A DNA stretch of 64,000 nt, taken from Planococcus salinarum. GTDB lineage: Bacteria > Bacillota > Bacilli > Bacillales_A > Planococcaceae. Positions 32,273 through 41,243 of the stretch are shown one piece after another. Each line of letters begins with the position of its first letter. The stretch's first letter is position 1. Position numbers and translations under genes: made by a program. The stretch lies in NCBI RefSeq assembly GCF_007004625.1, contig NZ_VIFV01000009.1, forward strand, positions 1-64,000, written 5' to 3'. A model generated the notes under the pieces. It was not told where the DNA came from. It ran no database searches and saw nothing but the letters and a program-made list of their open reading frames with translations.

Positions 32273-33388
32273 TTATCTCTCGTCAACCGGCACGTATGTC
32301 TGCATGCCCGGCCCGATATATTCCGCACGCGGACGGATCAAACGGTTGTTCGAGTACTGCTCAAGAATATGAGCCAGCCAGCCGGATGTTCGGGAGACCG
32401 CAAAGATCGGCGTGAACAGGTCATGCTCGATGTTCAGGCTGTGATAGACAGAGGCCGAATAGAAATCCACGTTCGGTGGGAGATCCTTTTGGCCCGTGAC
32501 GATTTTGTCGATTTTCACCGACATGTCGTACCATTTCTCTTCGCCCCGGATTTTCGTCAATTTCTGGGACATCTCACGCAAATGCTTCGCTCGCGGGTCA
32601 CCCTTGCGGTAAACGCGGTGGCCGAAGCCCATGATTTTTTCTTTGTTTGCAAGTTTTTCATTGATGGCGGCTTCGACGTTTTCCACAGAGCCGATTTCCG
32701 TCAGCATCTTCATCACCTGCTCGTTGGCTCCGCCGTGCAACGGGCCTTTCAATGCGCCAATGGCTGCCGTTACACCGGAATAGACGTCGGAAAGAGTTGC
32801 AACGGCAACGCGTGCCGTGAATGTCGACGCGTTCAATTCGTGGTCGGCGTGAAGCACGAGTGATTTGTTGAATGCTTCTTCCTCGATGTCGGCTGGAACA
32901 TTTCCGGAAAGCATGTAGAGAAAGTTGGCGGCAAAACTTAAATCGGCTTTCGGTGAGATCGGCTCCTGTCCGCTGCGGACGCGTGCGAACGCAGTCACCA
33001 ATGTGGCGATTTTGGCCTGGATGCGGATCGCCTTGCGGTAGTTCGCTTCCGGTTCCATTACTTCGGCTTCTTCATCGAAGAGGCCCAACAGGGAAACGGC
33101 TGTACGCAAAGCCGCCATCGGATGAACGTTTTTGATGTCGTATGTTTTGAAATGGTCCAAAACTGCCTGCGGCACTGACATATCAGTTGTCAATTGCTGC
33201 TTCAGTTCCGCCAATTCGCCTGCTTTCGGCAGACGCTGGTGCCACAGCAGGTAAATCACTTCTTCAAAGCTTGCGTTTGCCGCTAAGTCATCGATATCGT
33301 AGCCGACGTAGGTAAGTGTGTCATCGATGATGGAACTGATGGCGGATTGGGTTGCGACAATACCTTCTAAACCTTTTGTTGTTGTCAA
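32273..33388 (-). CDS. citZ: Citrate synthase
   Basis: The enzyme condenses acetyl-CoA and oxaloacetate to citrate, the entry step of the TCA cycle. The 371-residue type II (short, Gram-positive-like) enzyme has catalytic histidines in H-A-D-H-E-L-N-A-S-T-F near residue 180 and G-P-L-H-G-G-A-N near residue 215, with G-F-G-H-R-V-Y and D-P-R-A following. The start is TTG at 33388, with AAGGAGAG six bases upstream. A longer in-frame form would bury that site. icd and mdh do not follow, unlike in B. subtilis, because the gene faces element F. A near-perfect cre site lies 73 nt upstream. Confidence 0.92.
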   Translation of the reverse strand: MTTTKGLEGIVATQSAISSIIDDTLTYVGYDIDDLAANASFEEVIYLLWHQRLPKAGELAELKQQLTTDMSVPQAVLDHFKTYDIKNVHPMAALRTAVSLLGLFDEEAEVMEPEANYRKAIRIQAKIATLVTAFARVRSGQEPISPKADLSFAANFLYMLSGNVPADIEEEAFNKSLVLHADHELNASTFTARVAVATLSDVYSGVTAAIGALKGPLHGGANEQVMKMLTEIGSVENVEAAINEKLANKEKIMGFGHRVYRKGDPRAKHLREMSQKLTKIRGEEKWYDMSVKIDKIVTGQKDLPPNVDFYSASVYHSLNIEHDLFTPIFAVSRTSGWLAHILEQYSNNRLIRPRAEYIGPGMQTYVPVDER

Positions 33389-33460
33389 TTGAATCTCTCC
33401 TTGTAATGTATTCTGGAGCACAAATCTTGCAGGTTCACTTATGGATACATCAATATATTC

Positions 33461-33474
33461 GGTAAGCGCTTACA
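33461..33474 (-). promoter_or_regulatory. CcpA cre site upstream of citrate synthase
   Basis: GGTAAGCGCTTACA matches the cre consensus TGWAANCGNTNWCA at 13 of 14 positions and contains the palindrome GTAAGCGCTTAC. B. subtilis citZ is repressed by CcpA, so the site fits the gene. Confidence 0.7.
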
Positions 33475-33910
33475 TCGAGGCTATGGAAGACGATCCGAAA
33501 ATATCAAAACAGTAGTTTCGGATAATTGTGACTATTTTGTGCTGTTTCTTTACTGTAACTCTTTTTCGGTGAATACCTTGTGTAAAATGATTGCATTCGT
33601 TTAAACAATGGTTAAGCCAGCAGATTCGGCATCTGAACTAGAGAGTTTTGAAATTCCCGCAAAACAGCGAATTGAAAAGGGAGTGCAGGCAGGGAATTTC
33701 ATATTCTTTGTTAACCACTTAACCGGTCAAAAGAAAAATTTTTAAAGTGGCTTTCCTGCACTGCCGCCTGGCTTTCTCATGTTTTTTATGTGCTTTAAAA
33801 ATTATTTTTTTCAAAAAAGTATTTGTTTTATTTTGGATTAAGATGTATTGTCTGTAGAATCGCTTCAAAAGTGATGAGGTGGAAATTTCACTATAAAAGG
33901 GGGATATTTG
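33475..33910. other. Non-coding stretch between citrate synthase and the OFA transporter
   Basis: It contains a fragment resembling the left end of the GATAT repeats (GAAATTCCCGCAAAACAGCG at 33651-33670, preceded by CTAGAGAGTTTT) and an opposing GGGAATTTC at 33692-33700, probably a worn repeat remnant. Closer to the OFA gene the sequence is AT-rich with no further gene. Confidence 0.4.
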
Positions 33911-35206
33911 ATGAAAAAAACAAAAAACAGGTGGCTGATCGCTTTAGCGGCGATTGCCATCCAGCTGTCAATCGGGGCAGCATATGCCTATAGTGTCTAT
34001 ACGACGCCAATCAGCAGTGAAATGGGGTGGGAAGCTAAAGAAATCACCTATGCCTTCACGATCATGATGGCACTTGGCGGTATCTCGGCCGCTTTCTTTG
34101 GTGGATTTGTCGAGAAGAAGGGACCCCGGAAGTCAGCGATTCTGGCAGCATTCCTCTTCGGTTTCGGGCAGGCGGGTGCAGGCTTTGCCATTCACATCGA
34201 ATCGCTGGGATTATTTCTTCTTACATACGGTCTGTTAAGCGGACTGGGACTGGGGGTAGGCTATATCGCGCCTATTTCGACTCTCGTCAAATGGTTCCCG
34301 GACCGCAGAGGATTGGCAACCGGTATGGCAGTTATGGGCTTCGGGGCCGGTGCGTTGATCACTGCACCGGTTGCGGCCAATCTGATCGGTTCATTTGGAG
34401 TCAGCACTACTTTCTATATTCTTGGCATAAGTTATTTTATCCTGATTGTTTTGGGCGCTTCATACATTGCGCCGCCACCGGCAGACTGGATGCCGCAGGG
34501 AATGCAGCAAGCCATTGATTCCGGCAAAAAAGTCATGAAAAAAGACTTGGCACAGTTGACTGCCAAAGAGGCAGTGAAAACGCGCCGTTTTTGGATGCTT
34601 TGGTCAATGATGCTGATCAACGTAAGTGCCGGCATCATGATCATCTCTGTTGCATCACCCATGTCACAGGAGTTAATCGGGCTTTCAGCAGCCGGCGCTG
34701 CTACATTGGTCGGACTCATGGGGATTTTCAATGGTGGAGGCAGACTCGGATGGGCTGCGATTTCTGATTATATCGGCCGTCCAACCGTCTACACAATTTT
34801 CTTTGGACTGCAGATTGTTGCGTTCGTAATGCTTCCGAATATCGGCAATGTATTGCTGTTCCAGGCATTGATCCTCGTCATCATCAGCTGCTATGGCGGC
34901 GGGTTTTCCAATCTTCCGGCATTTATCGGAGATCTTTTTGGCACCAGGCAATTGGGTGCGATCCACGGCTACCTTTTGACAACATGGTCGTTGGGGGGGA
35001 TCATCGGACCGGCAATCGTTTCGCAGATCAGAGAGCGGACCGACAGCTATTTGCCGGTGTTTTACGTCTTCATTGTCCTGGTGTCCATCGCTTTCCTGAT
35101 CTCGCTGTTGATTCGCCGGGACATCAAACGGATTGAAGGACAAGGGCAAGAACTAAAGGAAACAGCCCCTTCAAAAGAGCTGCATCTTCAAGAGAGCAAC
35201 AGCTGA
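33911..35206 (+). CDS. OFA-type (oxalate/formate antiporter) MFS transporter
   Basis: The 431-residue protein starts MKKTKNRWLIALAAIAIQLS and continues with G-A-A-Y-A-Y-S-V-Y, typical of the OxlT/OFA branch of MFS transporters. Twelve helices follow, with G-F-V-E-K-K-G-P-R near residue 63 and W-F-P-D-R-R-G-L-A-T-G near residue 130. Substrates in this branch range from oxalate/formate to other monocarboxylates, so none is assigned. GGGGGATATT lies before the ATG at 33911. Confidence 0.88.
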   Translation: MKKTKNRWLIALAAIAIQLSIGAAYAYSVYTTPISSEMGWEAKEITYAFTIMMALGGISAAFFGGFVEKKGPRKSAILAAFLFGFGQAGAGFAIHIESLGLFLLTYGLLSGLGLGVGYIAPISTLVKWFPDRRGLATGMAVMGFGAGALITAPVAANLIGSFGVSTTFYILGISYFILIVLGASYIAPPPADWMPQGMQQAIDSGKKVMKKDLAQLTAKEAVKTRRFWMLWSMMLINVSAGIMIISVASPMSQELIGLSAAGAATLVGLMGIFNGGGRLGWAAISDYIGRPTVYTIFFGLQIVAFVMLPNIGNVLLFQALILVIISCYGGGFSNLPAFIGDLFGTRQLGAIHGYLLTTWSLGGIIGPAIVSQIRERTDSYLPVFYVFIVLVSIAFLISLLIRRDIKRIEGQGQELKETAPSKELHLQESNS

Positions 35207-35227
35207 TCATTAACAAAAACCTTAACG

Positions 35228-35276
35228 AAAAAAGTCGATTCCAGAAACCTTAGCGGTTTTTGGAATCGACTTTTTT
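35228..35276 (+). terminator. Terminator after the OFA transporter
   Basis: AAAAAAGTCGATTCCA / TGGAATCGACTTTTTT stem with a 17-nt loop region. Confidence 0.9.
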
Positions 35277-35480
35277 GGTAAGTAATCGCAAGTATGCCCT
35301 GCATAATTAGCGCTGTTTTGAAAGATTCTTTTCTTACAGGGTTTTGTCCCCAAATTGTCTGCGAATCTTAACGACAATTCATAAAATCTTGCTCAGAGGC
35401 TATGGAGACAAAAGGTGACTGAAACAGCTATTGGGGCATTTCCTGGTACTTTTCCAGTTCCCTTTTGTGTACATGATTTT

Positions 35481-37025
35481 TCAGTCTCCCAGCCGTGCTA
35501 CTGCACGCCAGCAATGATAAAGCACGCCATCGTACCACAGCAGGGCATCGACTTTTTTCAGCACGAGGTCCAGATCATCACCGGATTTCGCAGCTCGGAC
35601 AAAATATTCATCGCGGCGTACTTTCCGGTGCTTCGCCATTGCCGCTGATGCGTCGCCCAGCTCCGCTGCCAGCGCAGGCATAGCTTTATCATCAAAAATG
35701 AGCTTCTCTGCTTTTCCCATCAATGGCAGCCAGCGTTCGGCAAGTCCTGGGTGGAGGCGGTCTGCGACATTTGCGGCGGGTTCACTCAACACCTGCAGCA
35801 GACGATCGATATGATCAAGTGCATGCAGAATCTGCACATGACGATTGAAGACATCAGGCGACATCGTTTCGATTTGTGTCAAAAACGTGCGCACCTGCAT
35901 CGCTGCATTATGCAAGTGGGCAATCTCTTCAATACTGGTGGCCCCGCCAGCGAGTGCATTGCGTGCCAGACCGAAAAGCTTTGCAAGAATCAGCTGGATG
36001 GTGCGGTGGGCAGCTTCAAGTGCGACTTCCGGGATGACGGCCACTGACGCATCCAAATGATGCAGCAGTGGGTCGCCTTTATCCGGAAGCAACCATTCCA
36101 GCAGACGGACGAACCACGGCAGCACCGCTGCGAATGCCAGCACACCGAGTACATTGAATAGGGTATGGAAAATGGCGATGCCGACAGCCGCATCAAATGT
36201 GCCGAAGAAAGCCGTACTCAGGCCACGCGTCGTCCACAGCAAAAGCGGGGTGAGCAGCACCGCAAGAAACGCCGTCCCCAGATTGAACAGCACATGCGTC
36301 AAGCCCGCCCGTTTGGCCGCTGTCCCTGCGCCGATTGCTGCCAGCACCGCGGTAAATGTTGTACCGATGTTTTGCCCGATAACCAGATATGCGGCTTGTT
36401 CAAAGCCGATGACGCCAGAGAACAGCGCAGTCAATGTCGTTGCCACGGCAACCGACGAAGACTGCATGATTACTGTCATCACAGCCCCAACCGTCACCAG
36501 TAAAAAGATATTCGTCAGCCCTTCGAATGATACCGCCGTCTGCAGGTCCGCCATGCCTGCCTGCAGCACTCCGATGCCGAGAAACAGCATGCCGAAGCCG
36601 GCGAAAACCTCGCCATATGCGGCCTTGTTCTTGGGGAGGATCGTCTGCGCAAGCACCCCAAGGCCAATAACCGGCAATGCCCACGCCAGCAAATCGACTT
36701 TAAAGCCGATGAACGACACCAGCCAGCCCGTGCTTGTGCTGCCGATGTTGGCGCCCATAATTACGCCGATCGATTGCCGGAATGGCAGCAAGCCTGCACT
36801 GACAAATCCTATAGTCAATACCGTTACTGCAGTCGACGACTGAATGATCGCCGTGATCAGAGCGCCGGAAAAAATGGCGCGGCCGGTCCCGCCGGAAATG
36901 CGCTTCATCCAATCTTTGATGAACTCGCCTGCCAGCTCTTTCAACGCACCTGTCATCATCTGCATCCCGAGTATAAATAAACCAATTCCGCCGATGAGGG
37001 CCGCCGCCATTTCCATGATCTTCAT
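35481..37025 (-). CDS. Na/Pi cotransporter family protein with C-terminal PhoU-like domain
   Basis: The 514-residue protein has two inverted membrane repeats, each with the Q-S-S motif of the PNaS family: I-I-Q-S-S-T-A near residue 62 and I-M-Q-S-S-S-V near residue 188. The G-A-N-I-G-S-T and G-Q-N-I-G-T-T segments follow them. Residues 330-510 are helical and soluble and resemble the PhoU-like extension of YjbB-type proteins. Sodium-coupled phosphate transport is the family role. The ATG at 37025 follows AGGAGATGAAG; an ATG three codons later is possible. It is transcribed alone. Confidence 0.85.
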   Translation of the reverse strand: MKIMEMAAALIGGIGLFILGMQMMTGALKELAGEFIKDWMKRISGGTGRAIFSGALITAIIQSSTAVTVLTIGFVSAGLLPFRQSIGVIMGANIGSTSTGWLVSFIGFKVDLLAWALPVIGLGVLAQTILPKNKAAYGEVFAGFGMLFLGIGVLQAGMADLQTAVSFEGLTNIFLLVTVGAVMTVIMQSSSVAVATTLTALFSGVIGFEQAAYLVIGQNIGTTFTAVLAAIGAGTAAKRAGLTHVLFNLGTAFLAVLLTPLLLWTTRGLSTAFFGTFDAAVGIAIFHTLFNVLGVLAFAAVLPWFVRLLEWLLPDKGDPLLHHLDASVAVIPEVALEAAHRTIQLILAKLFGLARNALAGGATSIEEIAHLHNAAMQVRTFLTQIETMSPDVFNRHVQILHALDHIDRLLQVLSEPAANVADRLHPGLAERWLPLMGKAEKLIFDDKAMPALAAELGDASAAMAKHRKVRRDEYFVRAAKSGDDLDLVLKKVDALLWYDGVLYHCWRAVARLGD

Positions 37026-37208
37026 CTCCTGTCGTTCTCTCCCCTCAAGTGTAAAGCAACTTGCAGAGAAATCCGCTCATTTTGACTGAATATTCTTCCT
37101 TTTGTCAAGGGAATATTGCTATGATATTGGAAACGGTCAATTCAAGTCTGACCCGACAGCAGAACCCCGGAATCAGGGGCTCCAAGTCAAAAGGGGGAGG
37201 AATCCATT

Positions 37209-37394
37209 ATGGATAAAAAGAAGGAATACGATTATTCGAAAATACCGTTTACCGGTCTCGGTCTGATATTCGGAACGGCAATTGGTGCAGCTTTAAGTCT
37301 TATCATTACCGGAAATGTCATATGGGCCGGGATAGGGACAGGAGTTGGACTGATTGTTGGTGCGGCAATGGATGGTTTCAAGAAACGGAAGTAA
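37209..37394 (+). CDS. Small glycine-zipper membrane protein, unknown
   Basis: The 61-residue product has two hydrophobic segments (about 16-34 and 37-53) with regularly spaced glycines (F-G-T-A-I-G-A-A and G-I-G-T-G-V-G-L-I-V-G), and K-rich ends. I do not recognise a family. GGGGGAGGA precedes the ATG, so translation is likely. A small hairpin (CCCCGGAATCAGGGG) lies in the leader at about 37163-37178, without a T run. Confidence 0.6.
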   Translation: MDKKKEYDYSKIPFTGLGLIFGTAIGAALSLIITGNVIWAGIGTGVGLIVGAAMDGFKKRK

Positions 37395-37479
37395 CGAATG
37401 GACATAAGACCTAACAGGAACTGTCACGCAAGTTGCATCTGAATATTCATATTCGGTGACTTCATTCAAATTGGGATTA

Positions 37480-37505
37480 AAAAAAACGCCCCGAAGGACG
37501 TTTTC
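37480..37505 (-). terminator. Terminator of the Bax inhibitor-1-like gene
   Basis: Minus strand AAAACGTCCTTCGGGGCGTTTTTTT: short stem with a stable loop and T run just after the stop at 37510. Confidence 0.85.
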
Positions 37506-37509
37506 CTGA

Positions 37510-38244
37510 TTACCTGCTGCGCAGTTTTGACAACAGACGGAGAATTTCAAGATACAGCCATACCAATGTGACCAGAAGGCCGAAAGCTCCGTACCATTCA
37601 AAATATTTCGGAACGCGGCTGGACGCAGCATTTTCAATATAATCGAAATCCAGCACGAGGTTCAAAGCCGCGATGATGACAATCACAACACTGATGGCGA
37701 TGCCGATCGGAGTCGCTTCGTGCAGGTGTGGGATGTTGAAGCCGAAAAAGCCGCCGATAAATGAAAAGACATAAACGAGGAAAATGGCACCGGTTGCAGC
37801 GACCACACCCATCCGGAAGTTTTGTGTGACTTTGATGAAACCGGATTTATAGGCGAATAACAAACTGAACAGTACGCCCATTGTCAGAAGAACGGCCTGG
37901 AAGACAATGCCGCCGTATTGTGCTTCGTATTGTGCCGAAATTGCACCGAGGAATAACCCTTCCAATAATGCGTAAAGCGGAGCCGTAAACGGCGATATCT
38001 TCGGGACAAAGATGGTAATCAGTGCTACAATCAGGCCGCCGATTGCGCCAATCAGAATAAGCGGCAGCACGCTGCCCGGATTGCTTACAAACTGGTTCCA
38101 GGAATAGACGAATGTGGCCAGCAGGAGGAGCATCAAAATCAATGTCTTGTTTACCGTTCCCTGGATGGTCATTGTCTGGCCGGAGCCGACAGTATCAAAT
38201 TTTTCAAATGCTTCTTTTTTCAAACTTGGATTTCCACTTCTCAA
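37510..38244 (-). CDS. Bax inhibitor-1/YccA family membrane protein
   Basis: The 244-residue protein begins MRSGNPSLKKEAFEKFD, the usual soluble start of this bacterial group, then has seven membrane segments from residue 33 to about 240. The last two frame the D-F-D-Y-I-E-N segment with acidic residues typical of BI-1/YccA proteins, which can act as calcium leak channels. A TTG start at 38244 has AAGAGGTG six bases upstream; a GTG three codons earlier overlaps that site. It is monocistronic. Confidence 0.85.
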   Translation of the reverse strand: MRSGNPSLKKEAFEKFDTVGSGQTMTIQGTVNKTLILMLLLLATFVYSWNQFVSNPGSVLPLILIGAIGGLIVALITIFVPKISPFTAPLYALLEGLFLGAISAQYEAQYGGIVFQAVLLTMGVLFSLLFAYKSGFIKVTQNFRMGVVAATGAIFLVYVFSFIGGFFGFNIPHLHEATPIGIAISVVIVIIAALNLVLDFDYIENAASSRVPKYFEWYGAFGLLVTLVWLYLEILRLLSKLRSR

Positions 38245-38423
38245 AAGTTTCACCTCTTAATTTATTACGAGCAGATTTCATTATATCGCGTATGTAGTCA
38301 ATGACCAAATTATAATGGAAATACATAAGACTGATTCAGATTTGGACGAGAGAATCGCAAATGGTTGGAGTTCCGGTACGATTGATGCGACTTACCCGGT
38401 CCTCATGAATGAACTGGCAATGA

Positions 38424-38462
38424 AAAAAGGGCCGGTGTTGCAAAAAATGCAACAACGGCCTT
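38424..38462 (-). terminator. Terminator of the lipoprotein gene
   Basis: Minus strand GGCCGTTGTTGCA / TGCAACACCGGCC then CTTTTTTC, immediately after the stop at 38485. Confidence 0.88.
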
Positions 38463-38484
38463 ATGGAAATTAACTCCCCCGATC

Positions 38485-38976
38485 TCACTCAGCAAATTCC
38501 GTCGAATCATTTACGATATACCAGGCGCCACTAAAGCCCTGGCCGTTAACATCTCCCTCGACCGTATCGTTTATGAAATAGTAAAGAGGATATCCTTTGT
38601 AGGTCACTTGTTCTTCTCCAGTATCGTCCCGTGTAATCGTATCGAAATCGCTTTCCTCATAACCTTCCGGCACCTCCAAATCCGAGACTGTAAAAGCAGG
38701 CCAATTAGCGAGACAGTCATCGGCGCAATTGCTTGTTTCAGGCTCATCATTTGTGAAGTAGTAAAGAGCCATCCCGTCGGAATCAGCAAGATATTCCCCG
38801 GTTGCATCATTTTCCATCACCCGTAAAACCTGTTCGGACTCTTCTGTTCCGGCAGGTTCTTCAGTTTCCTCTGGAGGGGTAGGGTCTCCTCCCATGTAAT
38901 TTGTCTGGTCATTGCCGCATGCCGCCATAAAAATGAATGTGAAAAGAATTGTGAAAAGGAACAAGCGTTTTTCCAT
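38485..38976 (-). CDS. Lipoprotein with two Lipoprotein_15-type repeats
   Basis: The signal peptide ends in a lipobox F-M-A-A-C (Cys at residue 20), so the protein is anchored on the outer membrane face. After an acidic Glu/Thr/Pro linker come two related repeats, L-A-D-S-D-G-M-A-L-Y-Y-F-T-N-D and V-T-Y-K-G-Y-P-L-Y-Y-F-I-N-D, the Lipoprotein_15 pattern of small secreted proteins of unknown function. A C-A-D-D-C pair lies between them. It is divergent from an ECF sigma factor gene; lipoproteins of this kind are often found beside such regulators. Confidence 0.85.
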   Translation of the reverse strand: MEKRLFLFTILFTFIFMAACGNDQTNYMGGDPTPPEETEEPAGTEESEQVLRVMENDATGEYLADSDGMALYYFTNDEPETSNCADDCLANWPAFTVSDLEVPEGYEESDFDTITRDDTGEEQVTYKGYPLYYFINDTVEGDVNGQGFSGAWYIVNDSTEFAE

Positions 38977-39234
38977 TTTTCTGCACTCCTTTATCTGGTA
39001 TTTGCAAACTCGACAAAGAGCGGATGGACAAAGGGTTGAGAAGGATGAAAGACGGAATCGATCGGTTTCAAAACTTGTTGCTGTATAGAATCGCTTCCAA
39101 TTTATCGGAATATTCTCTATATTATAAGTAACGCATAAACCGGTGATCAGGTTTGAAAATCAACGCATTTATTTCCGCTTCGTGAAAAATCCTGGCTGCA
39201 AACAAGAAACTGCAGGGAGAAGGTGTGCACTGCA

Positions 39235-39789
39235 ATGAACCGGAAAAGCGACAGGGAATTGATGGAGCTGGTCAATCAGAAACAACGCGCTGCATTGGAG
39301 GAAATTTACTGCCGTTACACGAAGCTGGTCCATCATTTTGTGTTTAAGCTTTGCAATGGCAACCCCGAGAAAACGAAGGAAATCAGTCAGTTGGTTTTTT
39401 TGAAGCTGTGGACAACAGACAGCAGGTACGATGAGGCCAAAGGGAGTTTTGTCAACTGGCTTTTGACAGTTGCAAGGAATGTCTGCATCGACTATTTCCG
39501 TCAGGAACATGCACACACACGATCGAAGCAGGCGGCGGGGGATGACCGGTTACTGGAACAGGCAACGGTATCCGATGAAATCGAGCGGCTGATTGATAAG
39601 AATGACATGATCCAGGCAAAGAAATGCTTAACCGCTGCACAGCTACGCACGATTAATCTTTTTTACTGGAAAGGGTATACACTGGCCGAAATTTCACTGA
39701 TTGAAGAGGCACCTTTAGGTACCATCAAAAGCCGGCTTCATCAATCGCTGATTAAATTGCGCCGGCATATGGAAAAAAATGACCGATGA
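39235..39789 (+). CDS. ECF-type RNA polymerase sigma factor
   Basis: The 184-residue protein has sigma region 2 (about residues 18-90, with D-Y-F-R-Q-E-H-A) and region 4 (about 125-180: L-R-T-I-N-L-F-Y-W-K-G-Y-T-L-A-E-I, then P-L-G-T-I-K-S-R-L-H-Q-S-L). No anti-sigma gene follows, since the next gene is a Na/H antiporter 190 nt away. The divergent lipoprotein may be its target or partner (inference). ATG 39235 is preferred, with GGGAGAAGG upstream; a GTG four codons earlier overlaps that site. Confidence 0.88.
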   Translation: MNRKSDRELMELVNQKQRAALEEIYCRYTKLVHHFVFKLCNGNPEKTKEISQLVFLKLWTTDSRYDEAKGSFVNWLLTVARNVCIDYFRQEHAHTRSKQAAGDDRLLEQATVSDEIERLIDKNDMIQAKKCLTAAQLRTINLFYWKGYTLAEISLIEEAPLGTIKSRLHQSLIKLRRHMEKNDR

Positions 39790-39975
39790 GCAGGCAGCTC
39801 CGTTTGGCCAAGTTCATCTATAATTCCAACAGCAGCAAATAAAGCCGATTTTTAATCTTGAGATCAGCTCTCCTTGTCATTGGGAGTTGGCGCTCTTTTG
39901 TTTGATGGACGTTTAACCGGACCTGTACAGGATATTTAGTGAGAAAAGGCTAGTTACCTCAAGGAGGTCGTCTGA

Positions 39976-41175
39976 GTGGGCACTCATCAATTGCTTCTCC
40001 TGTTATTTATCGGTTATATCGTCTACACGATTGATATCAAAAAGAACTTTTTTCCGGTGCCCGTGGTGTTGGTCCTGATTGGATTGGGCTTATCCTTTAT
40101 GCCGTATTTTGAGGATTTCAAGATCTCAAAAGATATTATCTTTAACATTTTTCTTCCGGCCATACTTTTTACGTCCGCATACCAATTTCCTTTGAAACAA
40201 TTGCGGGCAAATATTGGCATCATCGTCACATTGAGTTCGATCGGCATGATTGCCGTCGTCTTTTTGCTGGGACTTTCCATTTATCTGGCGGGAACGGTGT
40301 TTACCGCAGTATCATTTTCCGCATCCTTTCTGCTGGCAGCAATTCTGGCCCCTACTGACCCTGTCTCGGTCACCACTATACTGAAGGAAAGCAGCGGTGC
40401 CGAACAAATAGCGGATGTGGTGGAAGGGGAGTCCATGATCAATGATGGTACCAGCATCGTATTTTTCACCATTTTCCTGACAGTGTTTCAGACTGGGAAT
40501 GGCTTCTCAGTCTGGAACTTCGTCACGGAACTTTTGGTGGTCTCATTCGGCGGCCTGCTGCTCGGCATTCTGATCGGTTGGCTGATGAGCAAGACAATCC
40601 GCTTCACGAAAGACAAAAAGTATCATGTCATGCTGAGTATAATAGGCGCTTACGGTGCATTTTATATCGGTGAAGCATTTGGGGTGTCGGGTGTACTGGC
40701 GACAGTGGCCGCCGGCATTTTCGTTTCGTATGAAATGAGGAAGGAAATCGAGGAAGACAACCTGCAGCAATCTCTCGACGGATTTTGGGATATCGTCACA
40801 CCCGTGCTGCTTGCCGTCCTGTTTCTTTTGATCGGTATCCGGGGAGCTGACTATTTGGCATTTTCAGAATGGTGGTTTGCAGTTGCAATCTTTCTGTTTG
40901 CCATCATTATCCGTTTTATCGTTATAGCCGCCTTCATCTACGGGGTTCCGATTTGGCGTCAGGAATTCAAAAATGATTTCTCCACAATCACATTAACCGC
41001 CTGGTCTGGCATAAAAGGCGCGATGTCAGTCGCCTTATTGCTCTGGCTGGAAGAAACTGCCGGAGGTGATGACCAGATTCTGGTATCTCTTTCTTTTGCC
41101 GCCATCCTGCTGTCACTGGTCATTCAGAGTATCGGCATTTATCCATTATCCAAAATACTGAAAAATCTCCAATAA
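39976..41175 (+). CDS. CPA1-type sodium:proton antiporter (NhaP-like)
   Basis: The 399-residue protein has about 12 membrane helices. The CPA1 signatures are A-P-T-D-P-V-S-V near residue 118 and V-V-E-G-E-S-M-I-N-D-G-T near residue 140, where the Asp residues of the transport site lie. It exports Na+ (or K+) against proton entry and helps pH and salt tolerance. A GTG start is used, with CAAGGAGG eight bases upstream. It is transcribed alone and shares a terminator with the convergent SGNH hydrolase gene. Confidence 0.9.
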   Translation: MGTHQLLLLLFIGYIVYTIDIKKNFFPVPVVLVLIGLGLSFMPYFEDFKISKDIIFNIFLPAILFTSAYQFPLKQLRANIGIIVTLSSIGMIAVVFLLGLSIYLAGTVFTAVSFSASFLLAAILAPTDPVSVTTILKESSGAEQIADVVEGESMINDGTSIVFFTIFLTVFQTGNGFSVWNFVTELLVVSFGGLLLGILIGWLMSKTIRFTKDKKYHVMLSIIGAYGAFYIGEAFGVSGVLATVAAGIFVSYEMRKEIEEDNLQQSLDGFWDIVTPVLLAVLFLLIGIRGADYLAFSEWWFAVAIFLFAIIIRFIVIAAFIYGVPIWRQEFKNDFSTITLTAWSGIKGAMSVALLLWLEETAGGDDQILVSLSFAAILLSLVIQSIGIYPLSKILKNLQ

Positions 41176-41200
41176 TTCCCTTCAAATGGGAAGGAGTAGC

Positions 41201-41243
41201 AAAAAAGGTCCCGTCCGCATAGTCGCGGACGGGACCTTTTTTT
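41201..41243. terminator. Bidirectional terminator between antiporter and SGNH hydrolase genes
   Basis: AAAAAAGGTCCCGTCCGC / GCGGACGGGACCTTTTTTT, a perfect 18-bp stem between convergent genes. Confidence 0.93.

Noticed and set aside
35400-35480. Imperfect long hairpin after the Na/Pi cotransporter gene on the minus strand
   Set aside because: GACTGAAA/TTTCAGTC pairing spans a large unpaired interior; terminator status is uncertain and not listed.
37126-37208. Possible riboswitch before the small glycine-zipper protein gene
   Set aside because: Only one short hairpin and no match to any aptamer consensus I know; insufficient evidence.
38315-38473. 52-codon open frame MEIHKTDSDLDERIANGWSS...
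   Set aside because: No ribosome site; the ATG falls immediately after a TATAAT; and the 3' third is the terminator of the lipoprotein gene. Could be a remnant but is not supportable as a gene.
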